This document shows, piece by piece, positions 52,934 through 61,950 of a stretch of 64,000 nucleotides of DNA. The position numbers and the translations under genes are program-made. The number at the start of each line of letters is the position of its first letter. The first letter of the stretch is position 1. The notes below the pieces were generated by a model that was not told the origin of the DNA, did no database searches, and saw only the letters and a list, made by a program, of their open reading frames with translations. Source of the stretch: an uncultured Victivallaceae bacterium (GTDB taxonomy: Bacteria; Verrucomicrobiota; Lentisphaeria; Victivallales; Victivallaceae); assembly GCA_944392655.1 (NCBI GenBank), contig CALXXL010000002.1, positions 1 to 64,000 on the forward strand. The letters run 5' to 3'.

Positions 52934-53578
52934 ATGGAAACCTTCAGAAAAATCAATCTCAACGCCGCTGAAACTATGGCGAATTTTAAAATCATCCCCG
53001 TGGCCGTGCTTAATTCGGTCGATCAGGGATTGAGAATCGCAGAACTATTGACCAAATACGGCATCTCCGCCATCGAAATCACCTTCCGTACCCAGGTGGC
53101 GGCTCAGGCTATCGCCGCAGTCAATGCCGCCTTCCCCGGAATGTTTACCGGCGCAGGCACCATCCTTAACTGTGACGACCTCCGCCGCGCAATGGACGCC
53201 GGAGCAAGATTCGCCATCGCCCCCGGATTCAATCCGCAGATCGTCGCCATGGCAAGAATAAACTGCATCCCATTTGTACCGGGAATCGCAACGCCAAGCG
53301 AACTCGAACAGGCTTACGCCGCCGGATGCTCTTTCCTTAAATTCTTCCCCGCCGAAGCCGCAGGAGGCGTTAAAATGCTGAAAGCTATGACCGCGCCATA
53401 CCGCCACCTGGGCATCAAATTCATGCCCACCGGAGGAGTCACCCAGGAAAATGTTGCCGAATATCTGGCCATACCGGAAGTCGCAGCCGTCGGTGGAACA
53501 TGGCTTACCAAAGACCCCGGCAACTGCGAAAACAGTATCAAAACTGCCGCCGAACTGGTGAAAAAACTTAAATCCTAA
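52934..53578 (+). CDS. eda: KDPG/KHG aldolase
   Basis: This class I aldolase splits 2-keto-3-deoxy-6-phosphogluconate to pyruvate and glyceraldehyde-3-phosphate in the Entner-Doudoroff or hexuronate pathway. The 214-residue product shows the catalytic Glu in AIEITFRT (about 45) and the Schiff-base Lys in FLKFFPAEA (about 134). PTGGVTQEN lies near 166. Its 3' end overlaps the convergent oxidoreductase by 4 bases. No Edd gene is in the window, so hexuronate breakdown is equally possible. Confidence 0.93.
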   Translation: METFRKINLNAAETMANFKIIPVAVLNSVDQGLRIAELLTKYGISAIEITFRTQVAAQAIAAVNAAFPGMFTGAGTILNCDDLRRAMDAGARFAIAPGFNPQIVAMARINCIPFVPGIATPSELEQAYAAGCSFLKFFPAEAAGGVKMLKAMTAPYRHLGIKFMPTGGVTQENVAEYLAIPEVAAVGGTWLTKDPGNCENSIKTAAELVKKLKS

Positions 53579-54726
53579 CCTAAAAGCTCTTTTTCCAGCT
53601 TCAACGCCGCAGACACGTCGCCAAGCAGAAGTATACCGGTTAATCTGCCATCGCGGCGTGTCAGCGCCTGATATACTCCCTTTGCCGGATCAGAACTTAC
53701 TTCTCGTTCCACACCTTCAACACATCCGCCGGCTTCACCTATACTGTAAAGCCGCGTTCCGAATCCGGTAAAACGCGCCGCGGCAGGCTTGACTGTATAT
53801 TCCGTATGCTCTCCCATGATATTCAACGCCGCAACTTTACCCTGTTCACGCGCAGGATTCCATAATCCGGATACCACGCCATCCACCTCAGCACAATCTC
53901 CCGCCGCATAGATCCCGGCAACCGAACTTTGCATATCACGCCCGGTGATTATTCCGCGGTTCACCGCCAGACCACCGGCCTCCGCCAGCGCAATATTGGG
54001 CGCTGCACCCATCGCCCAGATCACCAGCTCCGCCGGAACCGCATCGCCTTCACCAAGCTCAACCGCCGCGACTTTGCCACCTTTCCCGGTAAATCCGGTT
54101 ACATGAACTCCGTAATGTGCAGAGAGATTTTTCACCTTCTTCATCGCTGCCATGAATATCCGGCCGCCCTCTTCGTCCAGCTGGCGCGGCATGATAAAAG
54201 GACACAACTCCAATACCGCAACATCCACCCCTTTGGCCACCAACCCGGCAGCAAACTCCAACCCCAGAAGACCACCACCGATAACCGCCGCACGTTTCAC
54301 CCCATTCAGCCGCACATAGTCGGATGCAGCGGTAAAATCACTTAAATGACGGCCGGGAAATATCCCCTCAAGCTCCGCACCTTTTAGCGGCAGTGTACGC
54401 GAGGATGCTCCGCACGCAAGAATAATCTTATCCGCCGTTATCTCTTTACCGTCCTTCAACGTCAGCCGCCTATCTGCCGCATCCAGCGCAACGGCCGGAT
54501 TGTTCAACTCAAGCGCAATCCCGTTATCCCGGTAATAGGAGTCCGGCTTGAGGTAAAACTGCGCGTCCGGAACCGGCTCAGCCAGCATCCGCGTCAACGC
54601 CGGGCGCCGGTAGGGAAGTACCGGCTCGTCCGATATCAGCGTAAGCTCCGCTTCAATTTTACCGCTTATAAAAGTATTCAGCGCTTCAAATCCAGCCGCT
54701 CCGCCGCCAACTACTGCAATTCTCAT
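53575..54726 (-). CDS. FAD/NAD(P)-dependent oxidoreductase
   Basis: The 383-residue flavoprotein has an FAD-binding GGGAAG near the start, an NAD-binding GGGLLGLEFA near 150, and a second FAD motif, GIYAAGDCAEV, near 272. This is the layout of rubredoxin reductases and the N-terminal part of NADH-nitrite reductases. No redox Cys pair or rubredoxin domain is seen. The longer frame (start 54801) is rejected: the ATG at 54726 has GGAG upstream and starts at the conserved strand. The electron acceptor is unknown. Confidence 0.88.
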   Translation of the reverse strand: MRIAVVGGGAAGFEALNTFISGKIEAELTLISDEPVLPYRRPALTRMLAEPVPDAQFYLKPDSYYRDNGIALELNNPAVALDAADRRLTLKDGKEITADKIILACGASSRTLPLKGAELEGIFPGRHLSDFTAASDYVRLNGVKRAAVIGGGLLGLEFAAGLVAKGVDVAVLELCPFIMPRQLDEEGGRIFMAAMKKVKNLSAHYGVHVTGFTGKGGKVAAVELGEGDAVPAELVIWAMGAAPNIALAEAGGLAVNRGIITGRDMQSSVAGIYAAGDCAEVDGVVSGLWNPAREQGKVAALNIMGEHTEYTVKPAAARFTGFGTRLYSIGEAGGCVEGVEREVSSDPAKGVYQALTRRDGRLTGILLLGDVSAALKLEKELLG

Positions 54727-54801
54727 ATCTGTAAATCTCCACTTTAACTTTGATTTTTTTATTATACGGTATAGATTAACACAATTAACCCGGGAAAGCA
54801 A

Positions 54802-56544
54802 ATGCGCAATTTACTATTTTTCAGCGATTATATACAACAGAAATACGGTAAAAAACTCTACCGTATTCCCATCGACCTCGCTTTGGGATGCCCGAACCGG
54901 GAGAACCGTTTCGGCCCCGGGTGCATCTTCTGCGCCGGAAACGGCAGCCGCGCACGGCATCTCGCCCGCAATCTCAATTTACATGAGCAGATCGCCAGAG
55001 GCATCGATTTCGCCAGCTCAAGATATGGCGCTGAACCGCCATATATCGCATATTTTCAATCTTTTACCAATACTTTTGCCCCAGTTGACACCCTGCGAAA
55101 ACTCTACTCCGAAGCGCTGAATGCCGCCGATTTCAGAGTAGTCATTATCGCCACCCGCCCGGACGCTCTGCCGGAGGAGGTTCTTGACTATCTTGCCGAA
55201 CTCAATTCACAATATGAACTATGGGTCGAGCTCGGCGTTCAGACCGCCAATGACCGCACCAGCGAAATTATCCGGCGCGGACACTATTTCAATACCGTCA
55301 AAACCGCAGTCAACGCTCTGGCGCAGAGAAATATCCGCACCGCATGCCATCTGATCGCCGGACTGCCGGGCGAAAATATGGAGGATTTTATCCATACCGC
55401 ACAGGAGGTGGCCAAACTACCATTCAGCGCAGTGAAATTTCATCAGCTCCAGATTCTTAAGAATACTGAACTCGCCCGGCGTTATCAGCAGGATCACAGC
55501 TTCGTCACTCCGCTCAATGAGTACGCCTATGCCGATATTCTGCGCCGCATGATTCTGGAACTGCCGGACAATATGATGATTATGCGCCTCGTTGCCGACG
55601 CCGACCCGGAGGATATCGTCGCACCAAAGTGGTGGATGAATAAAAGCCAGTTCCTCGAATTCTTCCAGCGCGAATTCCACCACCCGTCCATCTTTCCGCA
55701 GCAGCAGACCGCCGACGGCTCCGTTACACTCTATCACCCGAAATACCGCCAGCACTTCCATTCGCTCGCCGGAGCTGACGCCGAGGCGGAGCACAAGTTT
55801 ATTGAAGCATCTTCCATCCGGGAAAAATTCGCCGGCTCATCGGAAAATAATCCTGTGCGGGTTCTCGACGTCGGATTCGGGCTGGGAGGCAATACCATCG
55901 CCACAATTAAGGCCGCCAGACAATACGGCGGATTTGCCAGAATAACCGCTCTGGAAATGGACAGCCGGGTAATCGAGGCGGCCATGGCTCTCCACCCGGC
56001 AAATTCAGAAACCTTTCAAATCCTTAATCAACTCCTGCTCAATCAGCATTTCAACTGCCCATACGGCTCGGTTGAACTGATTCTCAACGATGCCAGAAAA
56101 AGTGTAGTCCAGCTGCAGGATCACTGCTTCGACTTTATCTGGCTCGACGGATTCTCACCCGACTGCAACCCCGAATTGTGGAGTTACGACTTTATCCGCA
56201 AACTCGCAGGAATATTGGCTCCGCAGGGCGAAATCCTCACCTACTCCGCCAGCTTCCCGCTCCGCGGCGCCATGCTCCGCGCTAAACTCGCAGTAGGCGA
56301 AACCGAACCATTCGGACGGCGCAAAGGCGGTACCATCGCCGCTCACAACCCGGAACATATCACCTCACCCCTCCGCGAAAAGGAGCGCAATATCATCCTG
56401 CACTCCACCGCCGGTGTGCCTTTGAGAGACTTTAATTTGGCTATGTCGGCAAAGGATATAACCGATTATCATGCAAGGCTCGTGGCCAAACTCCGCAAAG
56501 CAGGCGTCCCAAAGTGGTTTAAACCAGCCCCCGCCAACCGGTAA
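54802..56544 (+). CDS. Radical SAM (YhcC/MnmL-like) fused to MnmC-type tRNA methyltransferase
   Basis: The 580-residue protein has two domains. Residues 1-300 are a TIGR01212/YhcC-like radical SAM domain with cluster cysteines in the GCPNREN...GCIFC segment. GVQTAND and CHLIAGLPGENMEDF follow. Residues 300-560 match the MnmC methyltransferase domain (DUF752): FPQQQTADGSVTLYHP, HFHSLAGADAEAEHKF, the SAM motif VLDVGFGLGGNT and IWLDGFSPDCNPELW. The B. subtilis relative YtqA (MnmL) acts in forming aminomethyluridine from cmnm5U. The fusion therefore probably makes mnm5(s2)U34 without the usual FAD oxidase domain. It ends in a terminator. Confidence 0.9.
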   Translation: MRNLLFFSDYIQQKYGKKLYRIPIDLALGCPNRENRFGPGCIFCAGNGSRARHLARNLNLHEQIARGIDFASSRYGAEPPYIAYFQSFTNTFAPVDTLRKLYSEALNAADFRVVIIATRPDALPEEVLDYLAELNSQYELWVELGVQTANDRTSEIIRRGHYFNTVKTAVNALAQRNIRTACHLIAGLPGENMEDFIHTAQEVAKLPFSAVKFHQLQILKNTELARRYQQDHSFVTPLNEYAYADILRRMILELPDNMMIMRLVADADPEDIVAPKWWMNKSQFLEFFQREFHHPSIFPQQQTADGSVTLYHPKYRQHFHSLAGADAEAEHKFIEASSIREKFAGSSENNPVRVLDVGFGLGGNTIATIKAARQYGGFARITALEMDSRVIEAAMALHPANSETFQILNQLLLNQHFNCPYGSVELILNDARKSVVQLQDHCFDFIWLDGFSPDCNPELWSYDFIRKLAGILAPQGEILTYSASFPLRGAMLRAKLAVGETEPFGRRKGGTIAAHNPEHITSPLREKERNIILHSTAGVPLRDFNLAMSAKDITDYHARLVAKLRKAGVPKWFKPAPANR

Positions 56545-56560
56545 AAACCCGGTTTTCTTT
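56536..56560 (+). terminator. Terminator overlapping the stop codon
   Basis: A 6-bp stem (56536-56541 with 56549-56554) with a seven-base loop is followed by TTCTTT. The stop codon of the radical SAM fusion lies in the loop. Confidence 0.6.
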
Positions 56561-56583
56561 CAGTTATTTTTATGTAAAAACGG

Positions 56584-56611
56584 TTGCCGGAATAAAATAT
56601 CGTGGTATATT
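56584..56611 (+). promoter_or_regulatory. Promoter of alkaline phosphatase operon
   Basis: TTGCCG (56584-56589) and TATATT (56606-56611) are 16 bases apart, about 50 bases before the start. No Pho box was recognised. Confidence 0.5.
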
Positions 56612-56661
56612 AGCAGGTAATATTGAGTGTATTAATAACGTTTTATTAAGGAGTACGATCT

Positions 56662-58089
56662 ATGAAAAAGCTGTTTTTGATGTTGCTCGGCTTCGCTTTG
56701 GCCGTGCAGGGGCTCTTCGCCGCAGACACACCGTCTCCGGTGAAATATGTCTTCCTCTTTATCGGCGACGGTCTCTCCCTCCCCCAGCGGATGATGACCG
56801 AGGATTACCGCCAAATCGTTGAAGGCAAAGGGTTGTTGATTAACTCCCTCGAAACTCAGGGATTCTCCACCACTTTCGCCGCTAATCAGCTTATCACCGA
56901 CTCCGCCGCTTCCGGCACCGCTATCGCATGCGGATCCAAAACCAACGTGGGATGGCTCGGACTGGACGCTCAGGGCAACCGGCTTGAATCCGTTGCCGCC
57001 GTAGCGAAAAAGAACGGCCGCAAGGTCGGCATCCTCTCCAGCGTAAGTCTGGACCACGCCACCCCCGCCGCTTTCTATGCCCACAACGCCAGCCGCGGCA
57101 ATACTTATGATATCGCACTCGAAATCTTCGACTCCGGATTCGACCTCTTCGCCGGCGGCGGATTCCTCAATGCCGACGGCAAAAACGTAGCCGACGCCAA
57201 AGGCAATATCTTTGATATCGCCAAAGAAAAAGGCTGGGTCGTATCACGCACCAAAGAGGAGTTCAACAACCTTAAACCGACCGATAAACCGGTACTCGCC
57301 ATCACTCCGAGATTCAGCGACGGATTCTCCATCCCGTACAGCATCGATATGAACGACGACGATTTAACCTTAGCTGACTTTACCGCCAAGGCAATTGAAC
57401 TTCTTGACAACGACAACGGATTCTTCATCATGGTTGAAGGCGGCAAAATCGACTGGATGTGTCATGCCAACGACGCCGCAACTACTATCCACGAAGTTAT
57501 CGGATTTGACGACGCAGTGAAAGTCGCCTACGATTTCGCCCAGAAACATCCGGACGAAACCCTGATCGTTATTACCGGCGACCACGAAACCGGCGGCCTT
57601 ACCCTCGGATTCTCCGGCACCGGATACCAGTCCTACCTCGACCGGTTGCAGCATCAGAATATCTCGCTCATCAACTTCCAGCCCATATACCAGAAGGTCA
57701 AGGATAACAAAGAGGCCTCTTTTGACGACGTCAAACCGCTGGTCACCCAGTACTTCGGACTCAAATTCGACGGCGACGACAATGATAATATGAAACTTAC
57801 CGAATATGAAGTCGAAAAACTCAAAGAGGGATTTAAACGCTCAAGAGGCGAAGGCGACTACTCCGCCGCCGAAAACAAAAGCATCCTCTACGGCGGATAT
57901 GACCCGTTCCTTATCACCCTCCTGCACGTTCTCAACAACAAGGCCGGCATCGCATGGACATCTTTCGCCCATACCGCTATGCCGGTGGCAACCTCGGCGT
58001 ACGGCAAAAACGCTGAGATTTTCGGTAATATGTCCGATAATACCGACATCTCAAAACGTCTGAAAATGATGGTTACCAAACTTAAATGA
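56662..58089 (+). CDS. Secreted alkaline phosphatase
   Basis: The 475-residue phosphomonoesterase has a signal peptide (1-20). Metal ligands appear in FLFIGDGLS (about 32-40) and the serine nucleophile is in DSAASGTAIACG (about 86-97). MVEGGKIDW (about 257) and the GDHETGG metal-binding His motif (about 312-318) complete the site. It works in the periplasm to release phosphate. AAGGAG precedes the ATG. It overlaps the YibE/F gene by 4 bases, so the two are co-expressed. Confidence 0.93.
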   Translation: MKKLFLMLLGFALAVQGLFAADTPSPVKYVFLFIGDGLSLPQRMMTEDYRQIVEGKGLLINSLETQGFSTTFAANQLITDSAASGTAIACGSKTNVGWLGLDAQGNRLESVAAVAKKNGRKVGILSSVSLDHATPAAFYAHNASRGNTYDIALEIFDSGFDLFAGGGFLNADGKNVADAKGNIFDIAKEKGWVVSRTKEEFNNLKPTDKPVLAITPRFSDGFSIPYSIDMNDDDLTLADFTAKAIELLDNDNGFFIMVEGGKIDWMCHANDAATTIHEVIGFDDAVKVAYDFAQKHPDETLIVITGDHETGGLTLGFSGTGYQSYLDRLQHQNISLINFQPIYQKVKDNKEASFDDVKPLVTQYFGLKFDGDDNDNMKLTEYEVEKLKEGFKRSRGEGDYSAAENKSILYGGYDPFLITLLHVLNNKAGIAWTSFAHTAMPVATSAYGKNAEIFGNMSDNTDISKRLKMMVTKLK

Positions 58090-59222
58090 GAAATTTCATC
58101 CACAACAACAAAGGCGACCTCATTATGATCGCCTTTTTTATCGCAATGTGCATCGCATTGTGCTTTGTCAACCTGCGCCCGGAAGTTCAGCTGCAGCCGG
58201 GGTCCAAAGAACGGGCGGTGGTTCTGGAAGTCGATAACTCCGGCATTATGCAGCAGGGCATCCTTATGGCCGGAGGACAGAAACTCAAAATCAAAATCCT
58301 CTCCGGAGAGTACACCGGCGAAACCTTTGACGCATATAATCAGCTCCGCAGTCAGATGGAGCTCGATAAGCTGTTTCAGCCCGGCGACAAGATCCTCGCA
58401 TCCGTTTTCCACGGCGCAAAACCGGGCGTATCCGTTATCAATGCGCAGGATCACTACCGCATTGGTTGGACTTTTTTCCTCTTCGCCCTCTTCGGCATAC
58501 TGCTTATCGTATTCGGCGGAATAACCGGATTAAAAGCGCTTATATCTTTCGTATTTTCATGCCTCGTGGTGTGGAATATTATGGTGCCTCTGTGCCTTAA
58601 GGGATTCAATCCGATTCTTATCTCCATGCTCACTGTGACCATTCTGTCCGCCGCAATTATCTATATCGTTGCCGGAATTAATCCCAAAGGACACGCCGCT
58701 TTTTCCGGAACCATTCTCGGCGTTACCGCCAGCAGCCTGATGGCAATGGTTTTTACCGGAATATTCCATCTCAATGGAGCGGTTATGCCATATTCGCAGG
58801 CACTGTATTACTCCGGATATGCTCATTTGAATCTGCCGCAGATATATATCGGCGCAATCTCCCTCGCCGCATCAGGCGCGGTTATGGACCTGGCTATGGA
58901 TGTTGCCGCCGGTATGCATGAGGTGGTGACCCACCGCCCGGATATCTCACGCAAAAGTCTGATCGCAAGCGGTATGCGCATCGGCCGGAGCGTGGTCGGA
59001 ACTATGACCACCACTCTGCTTCTCGCCTACTCCGGCGGATACCTGACATTGATGATGACATTTGCTGCCGAAGGTACAAAACCGGTGGATTTTATCAACA
59101 ACCCATATGTTGCCAGCGAAGTGGTTAAAACCATTATCGGCAGTTTCGGACTCGTTCTGGTGGCACCATTCACCGCTCTTATGGGCGGAGTATTCCTGCC
59201 CGGAAAACAGAGAAACGTTTAA
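58086..59222 (+). CDS. YibE/F-family membrane protein
   Basis: The 378-residue protein has an N-terminal helix and an extracytoplasmic part of about 100 residues (about 30-125). About seven further helices follow. The segment AMDVAAGMHEVVTHRPDISRK and the later GMRIGRSVVGTMTTTLLLAY are characteristic of the family. Its function is unknown in general; coupling to a secreted phosphatase may point to phosphate or organophosphate handling. Its stop overlaps the convergent mlaD stop. Confidence 0.88.
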   Translation: MRNFIHNNKGDLIMIAFFIAMCIALCFVNLRPEVQLQPGSKERAVVLEVDNSGIMQQGILMAGGQKLKIKILSGEYTGETFDAYNQLRSQMELDKLFQPGDKILASVFHGAKPGVSVINAQDHYRIGWTFFLFALFGILLIVFGGITGLKALISFVFSCLVVWNIMVPLCLKGFNPILISMLTVTILSAAIIYIVAGINPKGHAAFSGTILGVTASSLMAMVFTGIFHLNGAVMPYSQALYYSGYAHLNLPQIYIGAISLAASGAVMDLAMDVAAGMHEVVTHRPDISRKSLIASGMRIGRSVVGTMTTTLLLAYSGGYLTLMMTFAAEGTKPVDFINNPYVASEVVKTIIGSFGLVLVAPFTALMGGVFLPGKQRNV

Positions 59223-60214
59223 TTGCCGCTGCTGTCAGGCAACGAAATTTCACGGCGGTTCTTGCCGGTTATAAATGAACTTGGATCCTCGTTCGCATAA
59301 TCAACCAGTACCGTGATCGAATCCAGTGCCTGATTCAGCTTCTCCAGCGTGATGGAGAGTTCGCGCTGAAGCTCGCCGAACGTAACCGCCGACTGCCGCA
59401 CACTTTGCGAAGTATCCGCCAGACGGGCCTTTTCCACCTGCACACTAAGCCCCTTCGACAATGTATTGATTTCATTAAGCGTTGAACGCAGATTATCAAT
59501 AAATTCACCTACCGACTCCTCGGTAATTCCGCTGGCCATGGAGCTGCTGATCTTATCCCAGTTGGCCGTGATGCTGTCCAGCCGCGCCACCGACTGCTTG
59601 ATTTGCGGATCACTCAAAAGCCCCGATATATCCGTCAACGACGCAACCAGTTTGTCCGAGATTCCCTTGAAATCAACCGCCGCAATCTTTTCCAGCGAAG
59701 TGTTGAATTTATCCATTATGTTGGTAAGCGATGAGGGCGCCGCAGGAATGTAAAACGCTCCGGCAAAATCCTCCGCCCCTTCGGGCAGAGCTTCCCCCGG
59801 ATGCGCAAAGTAGTCCAGCTCAACATATTTCAACCCGGTAAGACCACCGTAATCCAGCCGGCAGCGCAGCCCGAGATCCCGCTCATTCCGGAAAAATTCA
59901 TAGAAGTTGTTCACACTCATCGGAGCATCCCCTGCGCCGGATACCGTAAAAGCCTTGAAGTCAATATCCATATCCACCCGGATAAGTTTATCCTGAGTAT
60001 CAATATAGATCGCCTTTACCCGGCCAATCGGCACACCTTTGTATTTTACCTGCGAACCGACATCCAGCCCCTGTACCGATTCCGAGAAAAACGACACCAG
60101 CTTCCCCTTCGGCGCAAAACGCTCCGACACCCCCAGAAACAGCAGAAATATCACCAGCAGCACCACCGAGCCAATGATAAATAATCCCAATTTGAACTTA
60201 TTTACTTCCACCAT
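59219..60214 (-). CDS. mlaD: MlaD-like MCE-domain protein
   Basis: The 331-residue protein has one N-terminal membrane helix (about 8-28). An MCE domain follows (about 35-120, with VQGLDVGSQVKYKGVPIGRVKAI), then a long helical region. MCE proteins form periplasmic hexameric rings that carry phospholipids between membranes. It is the third gene of mlaE-mlaF-mlaD. A start three codons upstream is possible, but its ribosome binding site would be too close. Confidence 0.9.
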   Translation of the reverse strand: MVEVNKFKLGLFIIGSVVLLVIFLLFLGVSERFAPKGKLVSFFSESVQGLDVGSQVKYKGVPIGRVKAIYIDTQDKLIRVDMDIDFKAFTVSGAGDAPMSVNNFYEFFRNERDLGLRCRLDYGGLTGLKYVELDYFAHPGEALPEGAEDFAGAFYIPAAPSSLTNIMDKFNTSLEKIAAVDFKGISDKLVASLTDISGLLSDPQIKQSVARLDSITANWDKISSSMASGITEESVGEFIDNLRSTLNEINTLSKGLSVQVEKARLADTSQSVRQSAVTFGELQRELSITLEKLNQALDSITVLVDYANEDPSSFITGKNRREISLPDSSGN

Positions 60215-60238
60215 GATTCCCATTGCCCCTTCATATTT

Positions 60239-61021
60239 TTACCTGCGGACAGATGATGCGGCCAGCGTCATCCCGTCACGCGAAAGAAAATCCCTTACCC
60301 ATTTATGCTCCGAACCGGTACGCAGAAGCCGCGGATCGCCACTGTCTATGATGCCGCGCGACTCCCTGTCCAGTATTATCACCCGGTCAATTATCGAAAA
60401 AATACTCTCCAACTCATGCGTTACCAGTACAATCGTCGTCCCCGTACTGTCCCGCAATGACAATATCAGCCGGTCCAGATCCGCCGACATCAATGGATCA
60501 AGCCCCGCCGAAGGTTCATCAAAAAACAGCAGCTCCGGATTCAACGCCAACGCCCGCGCCAGACCGGCACGCTTCATCATCCCACCCGATATCTCCGCCG
60601 GAAGATAATCCGCAAATTTTTCCAGCCCTACTGAACGCAGCTTCTCCAACGCAATCTCTTTTATCTCTTCACGCGATAAATCCGTGTGTTCCTCCAGCGG
60701 CATCGCCACGTTCTCCAGCAGAGTCATCGAACCGAACAGCGCACCATTCTGGTAACTCACTCCAAACTTGCGCCGCAAATCGCGCTTGGCCCGCTCACCG
60801 GCATTCACCATGCTTTCCCCGAATATCCTTATGTCCCCGGAAAATGGACGGTAAAGCCCGATCAGATGCTTAAGCAGCGTGCTCTTGCCCGAACCGGAAC
60901 CACCGAGAATACCGAAAATCTCTCCACGGGATACCGAAAAGTTCAGATTCTCCATCAACCGGATACCATCGTAACCCACAGTCAAATCAACGACATCTAT
61001 AATATTTTCAGCTTCCGCCAT
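60239..61021 (-). CDS. mlaF: MlaF-like ABC transporter ATPase
   Basis: This 260-residue ATPase of the phospholipid transporter has Walker A GGSGSGKSTL (about 36-45). The signature is in EISGGMMKRAGLARAL (about 139-154), Walker B is LLFFDEPSAGLDP (about 158-170) and the H-loop is VTHEL. The SGGMxxR signature is typical of MCE-linked ATPases. It lies 3 bases after mlaE and 24 before mlaD. Confidence 0.94.
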   Translation of the reverse strand: MAEAENIIDVVDLTVGYDGIRLMENLNFSVSRGEIFGILGGSGSGKSTLLKHLIGLYRPFSGDIRIFGESMVNAGERAKRDLRRKFGVSYQNGALFGSMTLLENVAMPLEEHTDLSREEIKEIALEKLRSVGLEKFADYLPAEISGGMMKRAGLARALALNPELLFFDEPSAGLDPLMSADLDRLILSLRDSTGTTIVLVTHELESIFSIIDRVIILDRESRGIIDSGDPRLLRTGSEHKWVRDFLSRDGMTLAASSVRR

Positions 61022-61024
61022 ATC

Positions 61025-61831
61025 TCAATATCCCCAGGCCATGTACACCAGCGTCAGCACCGCATCGGCAATCACCACCGCAAGTATCCCATTCACCACC
61101 GCAAGAGTCGCCGCACGGCCAACCCCCTGCGCATCACTCGACGAGGCAAAACCACGGTAACACCCGACCAGCGTTATCAGCACCGCAAAAAATACCGTCT
61201 TCAATACCCCCATATACAGGACATCCGGACGCAGAACTTCAAACGTACGGCTGATATAAACCCCAGCCGGCATCCCGAGATAACTCACCGCTACCGCAAG
61301 ACCTCCGGCCAACCCCATGATATCACCGATCACCGTCAGCAATGGCAGCGATACCACCATCGCCAGCAATTTGGGCACCACCAGAAAACGGCACGGATTA
61401 ATCCCCATTGTCCGCAACGCGTTGATCTCCTCATCCACCTTCATCGTACCAATCTCCGCCGCAAAGCTCGACCCCGCCCGCCCCGTGGCGATCACCGCCA
61501 CCATCAGCGGCCCCAGCTCCTTCAATACCGAAAACGCCAAGAGATCCGCAACAAACAATTCCGCTCCGTAATTGCGCAGCTGTACCGCCGCCTGAAACGC
61601 CAGTATCACTCCCATTAAAAAACAGATATAGACCACTATCGGCACCGATTTCCGGCCGCATAACTCCAGATAATACCAAACAAAACGCCAGCGCAACTTC
61701 TCAGGATGACGCAGCGTCTCCGCAACTCCGCAGCACACCTCTCCCAGAAAGGCGACTCCACCGGCAGCACCGGAAAAACCATCCGCCGCATCACGGCCGA
61801 CATTGATAATGAATGTACGCATTTTATCCAT
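61025..61831 (-). CDS. mlaE: MlaE-like permease
   Basis: The 268-residue inner-membrane permease has about five hydrophobic segments. The family core AVIATGRAGSSFAAEIGTMKVDEEINALRTMGI (about 120-150, two motifs) is clear. It works with MlaF and MlaD in phospholipid traffic between the membranes. mlaB and mlaC homologues are not seen. The gene is divergent from the AsmA-like gene. Confidence 0.94.
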   Translation of the reverse strand: MDKMRTFIINVGRDAADGFSGAAGGVAFLGEVCCGVAETLRHPEKLRWRFVWYYLELCGRKSVPIVVYICFLMGVILAFQAAVQLRNYGAELFVADLLAFSVLKELGPLMVAVIATGRAGSSFAAEIGTMKVDEEINALRTMGINPCRFLVVPKLLAMVVSLPLLTVIGDIMGLAGGLAVAVSYLGMPAGVYISRTFEVLRPDVLYMGVLKTVFFAVLITLVGCYRGFASSSDAQGVGRAATLAVVNGILAVVIADAVLTLVYMAWGY

Positions 61832-61950
61832 AATGAAAATAAATTACACCGCCATTTTTCATTTTCAAAGCCCGACGGCGCTTTATAAATGAATTTTATG
61901 TGTTATATTAATTGGGATTGTACAGTTTACAGACAGGAGAAAGCAAACCG

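Noticed and set aside
53575-54801. Oxidoreductase starting at 54801 with 25 extra residues
   Set aside because: The added stretch matches no part of the family and covers the promoter region. The ATG at 54726 has a ribosome binding site.
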